This document shows, in pieces, positions 48,337 through 61,100 of a stretch of 64,000 nucleotides of DNA. The notes below the pieces were generated by a model. That model was not told the DNA's origin, did not search any database, and worked only from the letters and a program-made list of their open reading frames with translations. Source of the DNA: Steinernema hermaphroditum (taxonomy: Eukaryota > Nematoda > Chromadorea > Rhabditida > Steinernematidae); contig CM059625.1 in the NCBI GenBank assembly GCA_030435675.1, positions 15,562,001 to 15,626,000 on the forward strand, written 5' to 3'. The stretch's first letter is position 1; each line of letters starts with the position of its first letter. The position numbers were made by a program, and so were the translations under genes.

Positions 48337-51300
48337 TGGACATAAGACTAATTCAAAAACGCGCCAGTCATTCATCATTCGAGTAGCACGAATAGCACCG
48401 AACAAATTACAATTTATTTCACGTCATAATTGTCCGCATGTTAGATTGAAACTAATTCGTTTTTCAATGTTTGCAGGTAGTCGTTAATAGAATGAATAGG
48501 TACAATTATTGAGCAAATTGTGCAATACTTTTGCAGATCAGGTAATGGGAAAGTCCACCAAAATACATGCTAGTGGAGCATCGAAAAGGCGTAAAATTCT
48601 GGATTTTCGCCGAATAAGGAAGCCAAAAAAGACGAAAGAAAGTAATTGGTAATAAATCAGAGAAAAACGAAGTTTATGTCACGTAGTGATGAATACGTTT
48701 CTGACTCATATTTACTATCATTCGTGCAAAAGTCTGTGACGTAAGACATTTCCGAAACGACCGCTGCTCATTGACCAGTAGACCGACTACACGACGCGTT
48801 TCCACAATACATTACGATTTGCAAAAATCGAAGTCAAAACAGCACTAAAAACTGTGCCTATCACGCATAAGCGAGGCGCTACGAGGCGGCGTCCTCCTTG
48901 CTCGACGTATGCACCGTCAAAGACGTTTCACCCGCCGTCGTACTGTTTCAAAAATTCGTAAAGTGCATAAACTGCAAAAATGCAAATGAACTTTTCGATG
49001 TTTTGCATGTCTTCCCCCACACTTACTCTCGCAAAACGCAACATCACCACCGTCGTAGGCAACGTCATTGGAGTGCGCGAAATCAGACAAAATAACGGGA
49101 AGCGGACGATGGTAGAAGGAGACGTTTTTCAAGAGAGGTGAATGCCCGGTGAAAGACCTTTCCTCGCGAAGAAAGTCGCCGCTTTTTCGGGTAAATACTT
49201 TGAAGTCAACATTTGGGATTCTCGTCGCGCATCAGCTGGGAAAATGTCAAGATACATGCAAACAGTGTTGTCGTAATAAGATGTCTAACTAAATCAGAGA
49301 TCGCTTGGAGGGAGTAGAATAGTGTCTTTCCCATGAGCAAGGGGTGTCGGTGAATTAGTAGTGTCCAGTGGGTTCGCCGGCGATAATAACGGCGATTTTA
49401 GAATGAAAGGAGGAGTCAGTGGCGGCCGCCGGCGACTCCGTGCCGACGCGTGGAAACTCCCGACCATGGTGGTCGATCGAGGGGGGAAAGCGCCTAACCG
49501 CGACCAACCGATGCGAAAGAGACTGTCCGAAATCGGTGACGGTGCCATTTATTGCTGCCGTGCTGGCCGCTGGCGTCGCCGTTTTCGGCTTTGTCCCCGT
49601 TTCCGTTTAAATTTTCTCACTGACGATCGCTTTTCCCATCAACGCGCGCTTCACTTCACCGCGACGTCATTGGTCACTCGGCTCGTTCGATCGCAGACCG
49701 TCTGACGTCGGCTAGAATTACTCACGCCATGTGGTGGGCAGGTCGTCGCCGACTGATATTCAGAGACGTTCCAGCTGAGTCGAGTCGATCGGCGGCACGA
49801 TCTCAGACTACAGTCGCCGAAAGATGGATAGATAGACAAACTACCATCTCGCGATACCATGTGGTGCCAACGATCGATTTCCAGACTTGACGGGCATCGT
49901 CGGGCGCGACCATCATCAGCCTCGCTGAACGCTTGAGCAGCGCGAGAGCAGAACGGCCGATCGCGTTGCAATGGTGGATGTTCGCGATTGGAGTCCGTCC
50001 CGTCTCCTGGCCGGACACCTACCGGCCGGCTGTGTTTGGCCTCTCCGTCCGACGGTCATGAATGGTCGCCATCGCCGTCTTCGGCGCTCGCTGCTTCGGC
50101 TTTCGATCGTCGGACCACGACCACACGGAACAACCAAAGGCGACATCACTAGACATCACGGGAAGAGGCACTTGTCTCTCGTCCACCCTTCCGTCTGTGT
50201 GTGTGGCATGAGTGTGTGGCGTTCACTGTGGGTGGGAAAGTGGCGAGGACTTTTCATGTGTGTGTGTATCTAAAAGCACGTCTGATGAGCATGTGTGTTA
50301 GCGTTTTAGTGCATGACATCTTGTTCCACTGAAGCGGGAACTCCCTCCATTAGGAGGGCGCCAAAAGTGCATGCAGTGCAAGTTTGTGGTTGATATGGCG
50401 GTCAATTTAGGAGCCTTCTATGAAATTCGGTCGTTCAAGGGCATTTTGCGTGAGCTGATAGGAACGATAGGCGTTTTTGGAATGCGACTTTAAGTAACCT
50501 CTGCCCTAGGAGTTGCATTGCAATGACCTTCGACACGCATGGCTTTAAAATCGGAAAATAGTGCAAGAAACAAATAATCCGGAGGGCACGTGGGAAGAAT
50601 GTGAAGATGAAGTGCACAGACAAAATAGAGATAAAGGCCGGACGTGGTCGAGATTATGCAGGAAACAACATTTTCGACAATCTCCATGCACTTTAGCAGG
50701 GCACAACTGTCGGCGGCCTGTGAAAATACGGCAAACGCGGCATTACAGCAGTGGTAAATGCACTTCGGCGTTTTCAGGAAATGAAGATGAGTTGTAGGAA
50801 CAGCATTCGATTGCGGATATATCGAAATGGAATAGGGATATTAGTCAGAAATCAGCACAAATTTGCGTCCAAATGACAAAAATTAACCCTTTGTGTGTTG
50901 TTGTGGATGTAGGTTACCTAAGCAGACTGAGTTATAGGTGAAATACTATAAGTTTATAATGTCAAATATTATCAAATAATAAACGCAGGATCAAATCGAA
51001 ATCAAAAAGCAAACGTGTTTAGTATTTCCCTCTTATTTTTCACTCAATCAAACCTGATTCACCTTCTATATCATCATACGTTGCTACGTAACAGACGGGA
51101 ATTACTAAGTCTATGACTAGAGATCGTTCTGTTTGACCAAAAATCAATGGTTACAATATCGAGGAAGGGAAACCTTCAATGGGTGCAGAAGGTGCACCCG
51201 AAAAGAAACACCACAACAGGCTTTGCAACGTAGAAAAATGGCGCTGCCACTGACATTTGTCCTCGCCTATAGGCAGATGGAAACTATGGGAGCAGCCCAT

Positions 51301-54300
51301 TGAGAAGGTCCCGAAAATCAGCAAGAATTGAAAAAGTGCACGCCGAGGAAGCCGGGTGCCCGGCAGAACCATTCGTGTAGGGTGGCACGTGCAGCGCGAA
51401 AAAACGCGGAACCCCCCGGTCACGTCATTATGCAAACTATTGGAGCAAGTGAAGGCAGAGACTGGCGCCGTCATGCCCTAATGTGAAGATGTTGCCGAAT
51501 CCCGGAAATAGTGCCCGTGGCTACACCTGTAGCTCGCAAAAGGGAGTTCCAGTAATGAAAGGCGGGCGGGGGAGCAATGTTGCGGCAACAGATGGCTCAT
51601 TAGCATAGCACGCGTGCTGGCCTCTCGGATGGTTCCTTCAAAATTTCGGCGACGAGGCGATGGCGGTGCAAGCTGGTGCAAACTGAGAACACAACTCCAC
51701 GATTGTGCAGCGATTACGTCACGATCGTCCATCCCGCGGGTCGCCGCTGTCGCCACTCTCGCCAGCCGTCGGGTGACTCTGCTGGGCGGCAACAGCCAAA
51801 GAGTAAACGCAAAAAACGCCACTCCTCTTCCCGGTTTGCGCCCATCAGGCCGCGACCTCGGCGACTCAGCACGCAATTCACGGGCGACCGCCGGAGGCAA
51901 GCACGAAAAAACGCCTGCCGCTCGCTTGCTCTCGCGTCCACTGGTCATAAAATGTTGCGAAAGCGAACGGCCGCTGAGGTGGAAAGAGCGTCGGGCTGGC
52001 TTTACGGAAGAAAGCCCGAGCTGCGGTACGTCTGGCATGAGTGTTCATGTTGTCCAGCTGGCAGCGCCGATGAGTAAGAAACCCCATAGTGGGAGCGTGG
52101 TCAAAACAGATCGAGAAACGCAAAAACATGACTCATCTCAACAAGACTGGGCATGTTTTTGGCCATTTGACACTACGTAACGGATCAGATTTCGACATGC
52201 TAGCCATATTCTTTCGCCAAAAAATCTAATTAGGAATATGCTCACTTTTTGATGCATAAAAACGTGACGGATTGCCAATAACATTACTGCTGAAGAAAAT
52301 GCGTCGCTGCAACAAAGTTGAATACTACAAGAAAAGGGCCTGAACACGTGTCTCACGAACGTCGTTTCCGCAGAAAACGCACCAGACTGACTTATTCTCA
52401 CAATTCAATTTGCGGCAAAATCCGGTACTCCAAATGAAACAAGAAATTTCAATATATTCATTAATGCAATTATCGCCCGATCTTTCTGCTGAAGAAGGGC
52501 TATCCGTCAAAGGCGTAAGTAAACACAGCCTATAAAGATTAGAAAGGACGTAAATCTATCTTAAATATGTGAAGAAGAGTTAAAATATTAGCTGATATTC
52601 GTCCTAAAAGACCTGTGAAGTAACTTCTTTCTGACACTCTGGAACGTGTGAAAGTATCACTAAAATTTCCGAGGCTCTGGCATTTGCACATTGCATAACC
52701 TTGGAATTCTCGACTTCGAAATAAAAAAATTAACGAGTGATTTCGTAGAGAGTGTAATATTCGGAAAAATGCAAAAAAGTGAAGGATGACTTCCGAGAAA
52801 ACCATCTCGTGCCTCCTATCGAAGGGAATGACTGTTGCAAACAGCAAAATACAAATATGTTCCGATACTCAATAGATACAAATACTCAATAAGAAGAAGA
52901 GCTATGCATACTAGATATCGAAAATCAGAAGCGATTTCTTGTGCTAATCTTCGGTCGCGATGAAATCATTTTCACTTAGAAGCTTTGCTCATATAGGGCA
53001 CATTATTGGGAAACTTCCTGATATGAGTTCATATATAGCAAAGTGCACGAACGGTCATCCGGTGAAAGGCTTTATAATATCGGAGATTCAGAAATGCGCC
53101 TATTCGCATTAATGAGGTAGGGGAGAGGACGACTATGAAGCAGTTATTCATGACCACGTTAGACACGAACACCTTAATGATCGCGGAACAGAAACAGAAG
53201 TCCGTCACAAATCTTGATTTTCCACTTGATTAATTTTCTGTTCAATCATGTAGATGGTTACTTATACACTTGATTGTAATGAAACGTTAAAAATCAATGT
53301 GTTATGTGTGTTACCGCGAGCGTTGTTTATAAAAACCTGCAAAGAACATAGCTTAAAGCTCTTTTCTGCGCGTCACAGATGAATGACGGAGATATATTTC
53401 ACTTGCATTGGTTTTCTTACTGTCTTCAAATGGATCGAATAACACGTATAAATGCCATATGCCACATTAAACCCGCACTTTAAGTGGTGTGACGCAACAT
53501 CGTTCTGAAAATAGTAGACGGCTCCGATTTTGGTGTTGCTCTATGTAATATACTCGTCCTTTTATTGAGATTCGCTACAGGAAACAAACTTTTACCAAGC
53601 CGCAACTCGGAGGTGGGATTTCGATCCCGTGTTCTTAAACAGTCGTACCGATTATGACGCCTTCTTGGTCCCATCTTGGTAAAATAGTTCCGGAATATGC
53701 CTTTCCGCGTAACAAAAACGTTCTTGGTCCTGAAAGACCATATGTAACTTGATACTCACCTAGAACAACAGTATCTCTTGGCGAGGTGATGAAAGCCGTA
53801 TCTCGGGGACGATGTAGAAGCAATCTAGGAAGCAGCGCTATTTGCGTAATTGCTACTATTTTAGAAACGCGATTTGTCATAATTGCCAAATTCATTTGGC
53901 ATGCACGCATATCCGCTCAATTTTAGCTGCCTAAGATTTCTAGTAATTACTTGCTTTAGGATTCGCGGAATCAGAGACGCATATGCCTTCGTTAGTGATG
54001 TAGTTGACAGACACAAAAAACGTTGACCTAATACATTTGGGTGCATTTAATTGCGCTTCAATCTGGGAAACACTTGATACTCATCGTTAGCATGCCGCAT
54101 GTTTGGTGGACAATTGTTGCCTCTCATTTCTTTCACCGATATTTGTTTTCTAACTATTGGTTAGATAGCCTAAGTTACTGTGCCCTTTGCTAATTAAACT
54201 AACACCTCATGCGAAGCGCTAATGGATATATTCTGGGATTCACTAAAGAGCGCAGCCAGTCATGAAAGCAACGCAGACAGAAGCAATTCCAAGAGAAGTT

Positions 54301-54801
54301 TTTCATCTTTATCTCTTGGTCAATTTTTGCTACGAAGGCCATTATACGATCGTAGTCTATTTTCATCGATTTCCATTGCATCTTTGTGCAGAGTTGATGG
54401 AAAACTGGCGGATATCACGAGGAAAAGAAGTCACACGTTTAATATTTATCATCGTTTTTTTATGAACTGATGACCGTATAAAAGTAAAATAGCTTCTAGG
54501 TTTCCGCTGTCCACTAAAATAGCTTCCAGGCTTCCAATGAACAGCGATTGCTATTATTACGACAACGGCGACGAAATTATGATTTATTTCGGAACCATAA
54601 TTACTTATCGCCGGCATTTGAACCTTCAAAAAACAACAAATAAACGGGCACGACCGCTGACCGTCTATCACCTAAAACTGGGCAACTGTGATAACAAATC
54701 AATTATTTAGATGGACTGGAGACACACGTAACCCCCCGAGGAGCGTACATATTTACAGGAACCGAACGGAAGACCAAAACAAATAACATAGTCTTCGCAT
54801 C
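48337..54801. other. Intergenic between the receptor gene and ebax-1, with two GC-rich islands
   Basis: Two GC-rich islands stand out in otherwise AT-rich DNA: 49290-50270 and 51480-52180. Each is open on both strands for 70-190 codons, with arginine-, serine- and alanine-rich translations that match no family I know. They may be promoters or first exons of genes with long introns. One candidate is an ATG at 51952 with a GTACGT donor after 52025. At 53480-53910 minus-strand frames with plausible splice sites were seen but not resolved. A TTTATT at 54583-54588 fits a poly(A) signal for the receptor gene. Confidence 0.45.
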
Positions 54802-57800
54802 TCAGAAGATGGCGTTGTCGCTGCGGAACAGAAGCTGTTCGGTAATACGATCGAACGGGACGATTTTGAAGAGGCGCATGACTTGATAGCTCTCCAGGAG
54901 CGCGGAAGCCGCGGATATAATACCGCTGATGCTGAGGAGGACGTTTCCGAACCGCTCTGACAAAGGTATATCTTGCGAAAGCCAACTTTGCAATGCTTGC
55001 TTACCAGGGTAGTTTTCGAGATGGATGGATTCGTAGAAGGCGAATAAAGCTTGGATAACTTCGTTCTTACATTGCAACATGAGGCGTTTTGACTCCGCCG
55101 AGATGAACCCGTAGTCGTCATCTGAAACTAAGACTGACTAGTTTGCACGTCCTCGGGAAACTTCAGCGAACGTGGCAGCCCCTCTGAGCAATTCAGGACT
55201 TACTTGCATTGGAGTGATCCCCGCATTGAAAAAGAAGAATGATCTTCAACGTCATAAGCTCTTCGGGCATGATGTTCAATCGTCTCATCGGCATAGCCAC
55301 ATCGTCGATGCACCGATCGGTCATCTGATTATACAGTTTCTCTTGTCGCCATCGTCGGTCAGGTGAAACGAGTCTCTGCAAATCAACGTGTGTGGTCCGT
55401 TGCATAGAAACTAATCTCGATTGCAGGGAAGGTGTTCGTGGAATGCATAGGGGAAGCTTACCTGACTTTCACTAGGCAACTCGTCCACGTTCCGTGGCAT
55501 GCACGATCCGTTGGAGATCAACCAGACATGGTCAATGTTCGACTTCGCCGTGTAGTATCCGTGCTCGAGCACGAGATGGAAAACTGAGAACCTTTTGAGT
55601 AACGTCGTTCTGTCGTACAAGGCGAGTGATTGGAAAATTGGTAGTGATTGTGCCCATTCTATCATGGATTGGAGATCAATTTTGGTGACCAGCGACATGT
55701 CTGTCATAGATACGATACGGAGTTGGTCGAGGTAGTATCCGGAGATCTGAAAACGAAGCACTTGGAAAGGGTGTACTTACATCGGCATCAGTTGATGCCA
55801 CTATTGGGAAATGGAAATAATCAGGGCCTATTTCGAATCAAGATGCTTTTCCTGTATTTACTTTCAGTTAACTTGGGACTTACCATATTTTCATTGGAAG
55901 TGACTAAATGACACAACTTGGCAGCCTCCTTTCTGGAACGGAACATTTCGAACTTTCTCTCCCTAGCAGAGCGATCTATTTCGGTCAGCTGCATGATGAG
56001 ATCGAGCTTCTTGTTCGGCACTCTGGGCGGCGTGGGTGGCCTTAATCGAGGCTTATCTTCATCATATAGCTTAGTCGATATCAAGTCCCTTTTTGGGTGA
56101 AGCGCTGAACAGCGATGATATTATGCGTATCCAGCGATTACTCACCTTCTTTACGCATTCCAATTTCGATGCACTTCTGCAAACGGCATGCTCGGCACGA
56201 CTTTCGACTGTCCTTCGTGATGTTGGCGCAGTTGCGACCATTGGTGCAGATGTACTCGCGCTTCTTTACGATCGCTCTGAAATTCTTGACCGGACCCCAG
56301 ATTGCAAATCATGGACAGCTTTTAAGTTATCTTAAAATTAAGAAAGAGAAGTAAGCAACGGTGCTTTGTCCCGAATGATCTATACTCCAGGTACATCCAA
56401 TCTAGTAGTAGTTATTGTAAATTTGACCATGCCTCTGGGTGCCTCTGGATCTGAGTGCATGCTATTTTTAACCACTCATATGAAATGTCAAAAGAATCGA
56501 AGGATCAGGTCGCCGTTCGTCGAGCGTCCGGAAGAGCCTATCATGTGCCGCGATCAGAGGTGAAAAGATCAAAATGTCGCATCGGCGAACGAAGAGCACG
56601 CGCTCGTAAGATCGATACATCTGCGTAACGTACATTTTCAACAACACAAACAAATAAAGGTGCCTTGCCAAAAATGATGCAATGAAAAAAGCACATTTTC
56701 ATCAGAACATTAATGCAAGTACCGTATTCTGTTTACGGCTCCCCCCGACACTCTCAAAAACAGGCTTTCATGACATAACAACACTACGAGGCGCGTCGAC
56801 GTCAGAGATGCTACCGTATCCCTATGAGCTATTCCATCATGAAATCGAATATGAAAAGCGATTAACATCAGAATTCAGGCAGAGGTCAAAGATAAGTTTG
56901 CCCTTCTATTATCATGACGCTACGTTATAAAGACTACCGTAAGCTACACCGCCTTGTAAGTACAAATATTGCACTATCAGATGACCACAGCTTCTAGCAT
57001 ATCAATGATGATCTATGATCTTAGCAAAGCTCCACTTTGGCTACATTACACTCGCGCTCCGGCGTTTTTTGACCGTTCGCGATAAGAGGTGATTAGGCAA
57101 ATGGGGTGCGAGTCGCACCACAACAGTTATCGGACGCACTCATGCCACTGTTTTGAAACAATGAAAATTACCTTCTGAAGAATGTTTTACAGCCGAGGCA
57201 GGCGAGGACTTTGTAGTGGCGTCCTGCAGAGGGGTCTCCGCAAACGGAACATCTTGAGGTCCCTGGAACGAGATGACTTATACGTCCTTAAGTTCAATGT
57301 TCGCTTGCTATTCCCGGTCCACCAAGCGCTCCCCCAGATATGGGTGTTTGACCTATCCCTAGTCGAAATTTAAGTAAAAAAACACCAAATGAGACCAAAT
57401 ACTCACTGAAAAAGGGATATAATTGAACCTGGCCTCCATCAAATTTTCAACCAGAGATGGTCAACTTGAGCTTACTTCCTGCTTGGTTATCTATGAAGAC
57501 GCAGGCGAAACACCGACTCTCCGCAAGTGATAAACGCAGAAGACGTTCCTAATTACTCATCTTGAATTTTCAAAATGTCTCACTGACGAGATATGACAGA
57601 GATTGATATAAATGAAGCCGAATAATAATATTTTCATAGTACATGGTATCGATAAAAGGATTCTAAGAACATTACAAAATAGCGATTTTTAATGACTGTT
57701 TTGGTCATCTCAACTTTGATAAATGCGCAATAAAATAATTTCAATAAAGCTCCATATTCATTGAATTCAGGTTGATATATTTCAAGGCTGTCACAGTTCA

Positions 57801-58130
57801 GAAAATTCAACTGAACTTAAAAATCATGTGAGCACAGGGAACCCCTCACTATTTGTTTATTCAGCGGTCGCCGGACGCCGTTTAAACTTCCAAAACGGCT
57901 CCGGGTTTCCCAAAGCTATTTTAAGCAAAAATTAAAAGTGGCGTTTAAGAACTTCAAAACAAACCTTGCGGATCGTTATCCATTGCGGAAGACGGCTGTT
58001 GCGGTTGTTCAACGCTCCGTTTCTGCTGCTGCTGCTGCTGAACGACAGGGGCAGTATTATGGCCGACTGATCGAGCGGAGCAGTGGTGAGAACGAGCGAG
58101 CGACGTCTCCGCTGTGTTTCCTCTGATCAT
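54802..58130 (-). CDS. Nuclear hormone receptor (nematode supplementary NHR type)
   Basis: Ligand-regulated, DNA-binding transcription factor. Exons in coding order: 58130-57965, 57262-57172, 56276-56146, 56104-55884, 55746-55462, 55375-55204, 55121-54802 (TGA). This gives 1386 bp, 461 residues, phases 1, 2, 1, 0, 0 and 1. Exon 1 starts [10 protein letters not shown] and has a six-glutamine run, then Gln/Pro-rich sequence. Exon 2 holds zinc finger 1 ([20 protein letters not shown], then CKTFFRR). The P-box is CLGCK, of the divergent nematode type rather than the vertebrate CEGCK. Exon 3 holds zinc finger 2 ([23 protein letters not shown]). Exon 4 is the hinge. Exons 5-7 are the ligand-binding domain, with the helix 3-5 signature near [20 protein letters not shown]. 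The protein ends [16 protein letters not shown]. The 702-bp first intron is the longest. The last exon has two possible acceptors 6 bp apart. No specific nhr number assigned. Confidence 0.94.
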
Positions 58131-61100
58131 CGAGCACCCACCGCCTTTCTAATCGACCGGCGATCAACGGGAACGCGCTGCTCGAAAAGCATCATGGCGG
58201 CGGCGGCGCTTGTGTCGTGGACGCAGCGTCGGTGATACGATCGCCCAAAGCCCGCCCTGGCTTCTCCGGGTGCTTGATGCTCGCAGAATCCGGCAAAACA
58301 CTCATCCTCTGGGATTGTGGGGCAAAACAGTCCAGGGCTCAGTAAATATCAGCGGCGTAACCATGTCAAATTTGGGCGAAATGCGAAGCGAAGATAGTGA
58401 ATAAAATAAACACTAAAACGCTGAAGCAATGTACAATTCAAAATAACTTGAAAAGCCAGTAGCAGAAAAAAAGCAAGGAGGAGAACGGTAAAGATGTATT
58501 GGAAAAGAACAAAGCATTAAAAAACCTCCTCAACCACACTTCGTTTTATGAAACAACTGGAAAATACAAGGCTGAAATCGAGATTCGGCTTTTGAAGCGT
58601 TGGTACGCCTGATAAAGAAACCTGGAGAAAGGTCTAATGCTCATATTTTAAAATTTACATCACCATATATTATGCCAATTCAACAAGCAAACCTATTCGG
58701 AATTTACCAGCCTGTCACCACCTACAATTCCTCTTTTCTTTCCGTCGGACGACGATTCAGCCCGAGGGTATACGGTGCCTGATTCCTTTATACTCCTGCT
58801 CTCCGCCAATGTGTAAATAAGCATTGAGCATCCAAAGTCAAATTGCTCGCCTTGATTAATCATCACGTGAAATCGTCAAGCTGTTTGCCTCGAGCGTCGC
58901 CACAGTCTTGCAGATCGTCCTGTTCAGGATGCTTGCAGCTCTGCAAAATCCGCCACTTACCGTAGGTCTCGGTTCCTCTTAGACTTTCCGTTTTAAGTGA
59001 TGTGAGAAAAGAAATGACGTGTCGTCACCGCCAGTGTGACCTTTACGCTCTGTGATGACGTCGCCGACTTCCTTTCTTTCTGCTGCATACTGTAAGTTAC
59101 CATTAAAAAGTGCAAAGCTATTGCTCATTTGAATTAGTTATTAATTGCAACTGCGAACGTTTTGCGCAAAAAAGGCGGTGATTGATGAGTTCGTGTAGAA
59201 ATGGTCGTCACCTGGTCGATGTAAAAGTATCGACAACGATCACGTTTAAAAATTTGTATTAGAAGAATATAACGGGCTTTAGGAACATAAACGATAACGT
59301 GAATTGTCGAAGGTCGAAAATACAAAATACGCCATATTTAAATGATTCTTGCCTTACTCCACATTCAGCACATGGTTAAAGGCCTGTGATTTTGTCACTT
59401 TTAAAATGCAGGCCTCGAAAGTTTCCATTGAAGCTGTGTATGATGTTGAGTAGTTACAGTAGACCAAATCGATAGGGTGTTGTTGTCTCTGTGCTGTCTC
59501 ATGTACCATGGACTGGGGAGGAGCACGAAATAACAGGGACCGCCAGTGGCGGGGCATGAGGGGGCGACAGAAGTGGATTAGAAGCGATGAAACGAAGGGA
59601 ACAAAGTGTGGGGAAACGGTAGGAAACAACATTTCCCATTGATTTTGATGTAAAAGTACAAATTCAACGAAAATGAGTTGGCGTTTGGAAAGTTGAAAGC
59701 CTGTGTTTTTCTAGAACCGCTGCTTACTTCGCGCTTCACAAGACATCAGTGAAAATATTTCCAAAGCTAGGCATATTTCATTCGTTCTAACATGACGTGC
59801 CACAAGCGTTCTGTTTTCAATATTCGATTCGATTAAAAAATTGAAATCATATGGATCCTGTAAGTGGCTTTTCTTACGCTATTTGCTCCACGGCTGACAT
59901 GTCTATTGCCTATAATAATATTGTCTATATTTGCCTACAATAACGTATAGAAACACAACTCGTACCGTCTTCTTGATGTGCAAGCGAAAACGAGTCAAAG
60001 CGCTAGAAAACAACGCCATCATCGCAGCAGATTTTGTATTGTTTCATCGAGCACTCAGCAATGCACTATCGCTTGCAAAACAGATATCTGCAGCAGTTGT
60101 TATTCCATTTTAGTGACCTATATAGCAAAATAAACTTATTTTGACTCGGCTTAGTTATTTCTTTGCTTTTTTTGTCGCACCCCACGATACCGTATGCCTA
60201 AAGCTGCAATAGCCGTAATGTGTGCTTGCAGTACCGAATGTGTCGGCACTGTTCAACTAATCAGCTGAATACTGCTTTCGCGTACGCTATCACAGCGGTC
60301 AATCGCTCTTCCGAGCATCGAGCACCCAGTTTCCTTCGCAACGACCAATAGTCATCGCGTGTGAATTTTCCGTCGAGTGGAGATAAAACAGGGAACTCCC
60401 AACCTGTGCTCGTCTAAGATTGGGGGTGAGCAATGGGTTAGAAATGTTGCTTGATTGCGATTGAGGGGAAAAAACTGAAAATGAAACGGTGCAACGCCAA
60501 CCGAGGGAGATGTTGGTATTGAACGTAAGTTATTGATCTCTGCTGAAGGAAGTCTTTTATGTCAGCGGTTCACGGGCTACATTCCTGAATCAACGACACT
60601 ATGCCACAAGGGGATAAAGATAAGCATTACTGTAATGATGTCTATTTTTTGGTGGGCCAGGCGGAAGCCGAGCGGACGTTCTTCATGCCGTGGTGACGTT
60701 CTTTTCGGCATTCGTGTTCCCAGTTACTAAAAAAAGTTTGACTCTTAGATGTGCCGGACAGTGGATTACTCATTATTACCTAGGTCTCGCCATTAACTGC
60801 AACGTTTGTGTAATTTATCCCTGTTTCTAGTTGTATAAGCTAAGACGTCGAACGATTGCGCTGGCTGTCATTTTTTGTCCACCTCTGACCACAATAAACA
60901 AATGATATTTCAATTGTATTTCAATGGTATTTCAAAGAAAAGATCCTTATGTTTGTTTGTCACCCATATTTACAAAACTGTAAGTATTGGGAATAGTCTC
61001 ACTCGTGCTGCAGTGGCGCGCAATCGGTCCCTCGGTAGCTCTCTGACTGAGAGCCCGGTTGGTTTGACGGCAACCCAATATTGATAACGGCAAGATGTGC

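Noticed and set aside
53580..53660. tRNA-like B-box (GGATCGAAATCCC) on the minus strand
   Set aside because: No matching A-box or cloverleaf could be folded around it.
53480..53910. Minus-strand frames with a possible 30-bp intron
   Set aside because: The reading frames conflict, the intron would be implausibly short, and no family is recognisable.
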